NCBI GenBank assembly: GCA_015520145.1 | Contig: WAQR01000277.1 | Span: 1 to 6,493, forward strand | Direction: 5' to 3' | DNA from: Candidatus Hydrothermarchaeota archaeon | GTDB lineage: Archaea > Hydrothermarchaeota > Hydrothermarchaeia > Hydrothermarchaeales > WAQR01 | DNA: 6,493 bases | In this document: positions 4,829-6,493 of the stretch, piece after piece | Position numbering within the stretch: the stretch's first letter is position 1 | How the letters are laid out: every line of letters starts with the position of its first letter | Translations under genes and position numbers: made by a program | Notes under the pieces: generated by a model | What the model saw: the letters and a program-made list of their open reading frames with translations, nothing else | Databases searched by the model: none | Told to the model about the DNA's origin: nothing

Positions 4829-5593
4829 TTATACCCTGCCGAAAAATCCGTTATAAAGCCTTTCTTCAAGGTTTTCAGATGACTGAGTAGAGGTCTCTAT
4901 TATATTTGCTGCTATCTCGTTAAACGCCTGTCCGGCAGGTGAGTCAGGGTTTGATATAACTATCGGCTTTCCGATAGAACACGCCTTTTTTATCTCCTCA
5001 TCCTCCGGGATGACTCCCTTGGACTCCAGCTGGAGCAGCAGCTCTATTTCACCTTTTGTAATATCTGCCTTGGTAGTACGAACTTTGTTTATTATCAGAC
5101 CGACAAGGTTTGTCCCAAGTTTTTTTGTTATAATCTTTGTTTTTAATGCATCTGCCATTGAAGAAACTTCAGGATTCACGACAAGTAGAAGTTCCTGACT
5201 TGCAGCAATTGCTGTAACAACATCTTTCCCAAGGCCTGATGGGGCGTCCAGGATTAGGATGTCAGATGACCTTGCTATCTCTTTTATAATCTTAAAAAAG
5301 AGTTCTGAATCCGTATATCTAAGCTCACTTAACGGCATTCCGACAGGGATTATCTTGACTCCACAGTGTCCTGTATAAATCACATCCTCAATGCTGGCAT
5401 CTCCTGAAAGAACATCTTTTAATGTTTTTTTTATTTCCAGTCCCAGCTGGAGCTCTAAATTGGCCATTTCAATATCCGCATCCAGTATAGTGACGTCCAT
5501 GCCGCGTTTTGCAAGTGCTACCCCAAGATTCACTGCGACAGTTGTCTTACCAACATCTTCTCTCCCAGATGCAATAGTAATTGAAATCGGCAT
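4829..5593 (-). CDS. minD: MinD/ParA-family ATPase with atypical Walker A
   Basis: This is a deviant-Walker P-loop ATPase of the MinD/Mrp group, 254 residues. The P-loop reads ASGREDVGKTT (8-18): the phosphate-loop GKTT is intact but the family's signature lysine position (normally SGKGG) is Arg11, followed by Glu-Asp in place of Gly-Gly. Switch I is LDADIEMANLEL (37-48), switch II LDAPSGLGKD (115-124), and the adenine-side Asn169-Lys170 motif lies in LIINKVRT. The C-terminus NLEERLYNGFFGRV (241-254) has hydrophobic residues at 242, 246, 247, 250, 251 and 254, an amphipathic pattern like the MinD membrane-targeting helix. I infer an ATP-dependent membrane-associated switch, role unknown; archaeal MinD homologues have been tied to positioning of motility and chemotaxis structures in haloarchaea. 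The ATG at 5593 follows a strong AGGTGATC. The gene lies between the KaiC-like gene and mptE. The symbol reflects family, not proven function. Confidence 0.92.
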   Translation of the reverse strand: MPISITIASGREDVGKTTVAVNLGVALAKRGMDVTILDADIEMANLELQLGLEIKKTLKDVLSGDASIEDVIYTGHCGVKIIPVGMPLSELRYTDSELFFKIIKEIARSSDILILDAPSGLGKDVVTAIAASQELLLVVNPEVSSMADALKTKIITKKLGTNLVGLIINKVRTTKADITKGEIELLLQLESKGVIPEDEEIKKACSIGKPIVISNPDSPAGQAFNEIAANIIETSTQSSENLEERLYNGFFGRV

Positions 5594-5595
5594 CA

Positions 5596-5602
5596 GATCA
5601 CC
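5596..5602 (-). promoter_or_regulatory. Shine-Dalgarno GGTGATC of the MinD-like gene
   Basis: On the minus strand GGTGATC, within GTAGGTGATCTG, is an unusually full match to the archaeal 16S rRNA 3' end and lies 2 nt before the ATG at 5593. It fixes the start of the MinD-like protein and is the best ribosome-binding site in this unit. Confidence 0.75.
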
Positions 5603-5632
5603 TACACAACAGTTTCATAACTCCTACAGTAC

Positions 5633-6301
5633 CTACAATAGTCTCATCCCATCTTTTGTAAAACCGAGTCTTAGAATGTCCTTTGTATGCTCTGTCCCTT
5701 TCATCTTTCTAACCTGGATCCCTGGTTTAAAGACTGATGGATTCTCCGTTGGCTGGAGATATAAGAATATCACTCCATCTGCCATGTAGTTCTCTGCGTT
5801 GGTGATATCTCTTGGTGAAAACTCTGCAATTAAGATGGTCAGCGTTTCCATTGCCTTTAATACCATGAAAAACTCGTGCAAGAACCTCCTGTATTCATAA
5901 GGGCTTTGAAACATATATGAGAACGGGGCGACAGGATCAAGTACCACCCGTCTGGCACCTTCTTTTCTAACGAGGTTAACTATCATATCCAGGGCATCAG
6001 AAGGCCCTTTCTTTACCAGAACCTCACCGATATCTACAAATTTCAACATCCCGCTATCGACCACTTCCCTGTCATAAAAAGAGAGATTTGACATGTACCT
6101 GTGCACCTGGTCAACGGGTTCTGAAATCGCTGTTATATAAAGCCCTTTTTCCCCTTCTCTTGCACCGTTAAACAACATCTGCATTGAAAGTGTTGTCTTA
6201 CCCGCACCTGGCTCTCCTGCAACTAAAATCGCAGCAGGAAACGGGAATCCTCCCTCCAATACCTCATCAAGACCTCTTATGCCTGTTGTAACTCTATCCA
6301 T
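5633..6301 (-). CDS. Single-domain KaiC/RecA-like ATPase (RAD55 family)
   Basis: A 222-residue RecA-fold ATPase with one KaiC domain. It opens MDRVTTGIRGLDEVLEGGFP, the typical KaiC-domain entry, with Walker A GEPGAGKTT (29-37), a glutamate after the second strand in YITAISEP (Glu61), Walker B RRVVLDP (Asp122) and the KaiC-type ending VRKMKGTEHTKDILRLGFT (197-215). Archaea carry many such proteins; some act in gas-vesicle control, signalling or motility, and most have no known job, so no symbol is given. It is not RadA, which is longer and has an N-terminal helix-hairpin-helix domain. I prefer the ATG at 6301 because family members begin about there; an in-frame GTG at 6319 would add six residues, and neither has a strong Shine-Dalgarno. 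It is first in the unit, 39 nt before the MinD-like gene, which suggests that the two ATPases work in one process. Confidence 0.92.
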   Translation of the reverse strand: MDRVTTGIRGLDEVLEGGFPFPAAILVAGEPGAGKTTLSMQMLFNGAREGEKGLYITAISEPVDQVHRYMSNLSFYDREVVDSGMLKFVDIGEVLVKKGPSDALDMIVNLVRKEGARRVVLDPVAPFSYMFQSPYEYRRFLHEFFMVLKAMETLTILIAEFSPRDITNAENYMADGVIFLYLQPTENPSVFKPGIQVRKMKGTEHTKDILRLGFTKDGMRLL

Positions 6302-6371
6302 AATTCTCAGTCCTATCACACTACTTTCTTTTAGGCTAATTTAGACTAACTATTTACTTTTTACTTTTCTG

Positions 6372-6381
6372 TTTATAAAAA
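6372..6381 (-). promoter_or_regulatory. Candidate TATA box for the KaiC-minD-mptE-guaAA unit
   Basis: On the minus strand the sequence reads TTTTTATAAA. A start site about 25 nt downstream (near 6350) would leave a leader of about 50 nt before the ATG at 6301. The core TTTATAAA is a palindrome and could also serve a plus-strand promoter reading out of the window. Confidence 0.4.
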
Positions 6382-6386
6382 AGTTT

Positions 6387-6493
6387 CCATACCTCCGGGT
6401 GCGGGACGAAATTATGATATAGATATTAAAAAGCTTACACCACAAAAGAGATATGAGCTTATAGGTAAGCTCATCGAAGAAATAAAGCAGGGG
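6387..6493 (+). other. Coding-like plus-strand stretch at right edge, no start found
   Basis: One plus-strand frame is open from TAA (about 6345) to the window end. From about 6402 it reads like protein, including LTPQKRYELIGKLIEEIKQG, with a helix-like alternation of charged and hydrophobic residues suggestive of a DNA-binding or transposase N-terminus. There is no ATG, GTG or TTG in this frame. A GTG at 6399 and an ATG at 6414 lie in another frame and meet TAG at 6420-6422, so a frameshift or decayed gene is possible. The downstream part is not visible. Confidence 0.3.
6453..6474 (+). repeat. Perfect 9-bp inverted repeat, 4-nt loop
   Basis: ATGAGCTTA (6453-6461) and TAAGCTCAT (6466-6474) are perfectly complementary around TAGG. 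It could be an operator, a hairpin or part of a mobile-element end. It lies inside the coding-like edge stretch, where it encodes part of YELIGKLI. Confidence 0.7.

Noticed and set aside
5598..5618. Six-codon ATG mini-frame (MKLLCR) whose TGA lies in the minD Shine-Dalgarno
   Set aside because: GGAG is only 2 nt from its ATG and such short frames arise often by chance; without conservation it cannot be called a leader peptide.
6302..6319. GTG start for the KaiC-like protein, adding six residues
   Set aside because: No Shine-Dalgarno precedes it, and the KaiC-domain entry RVTTGIRGLDE normally follows within a few residues of the start, favouring the ATG at 6301.

Overview
This is an archaeal window. 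It encodes sn-glycerol-1-phosphate dehydrogenase (EgsA), the enzyme that sets archaeal lipid stereochemistry, an archaeal clamp-loader small subunit (RfcS), a stand-alone GMP synthase glutaminase subunit (GuaAA), an archaeal MinD/ParA-type ATPase, a single-domain KaiC/RecA-like ATPase and an MptE-type pterin pyrophosphokinase. MptE points to an archaeon that makes tetrahydromethanopterin, so a methanogen, methane/alkane oxidiser or relative within the Euryarchaeota/Halobacteriota is likely; the sequence alone does not give the species. Several starts carry GGTGA(T)-type Shine-Dalgarno sequences and the intergenic DNA is AT-rich with archaeal TATA-like boxes.

Layout, three transcription units. 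(A) Positions 1-971, minus strand: a possible 22-residue Cys/His-rich peptide, a polytopic membrane protein with an intramembrane CCAHH motif whose N-terminal helix lies behind an apparent single-base frameshift, and a membrane-anchored exported protein cut by the left edge. I infer a small metal-handling or envelope module of unknown function. (B) Positions 1314-3337, plus strand: rfcS followed by egsA, whose GTG start overlaps the rfcS stop by one base. (C) Positions 3516-6301, minus strand: KaiC-like ATPase, MinD-like ATPase, mptE and guaAA, closely spaced and probably co-transcribed. MptE acts in a pathway that begins from GTP, and GuaAA contributes to GMP and hence GTP, so these two fit together. 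Why two regulatory or positioning-type ATPases share the unit is not obvious.

The divergent gap between units A and B (972-1313) is rich in short direct repeats, candidate TATA boxes on both strands, and a hairpin directly before the rfcS ribosome-binding site. The convergent gap between B and C (3338-3515) holds T-rich termination signals on both strands and an open 41-codon stretch that may be a gene remnant. The right edge (6320-6493) holds the probable unit C promoter plus a coding-like stretch on the plus strand with a perfect 9-bp inverted repeat. There are no rRNA or tRNA genes, CRISPR arrays or complete insertion sequences. The least explained part is unit A, with its micro-peptide, frameshift and Cys/His-rich membrane motif.
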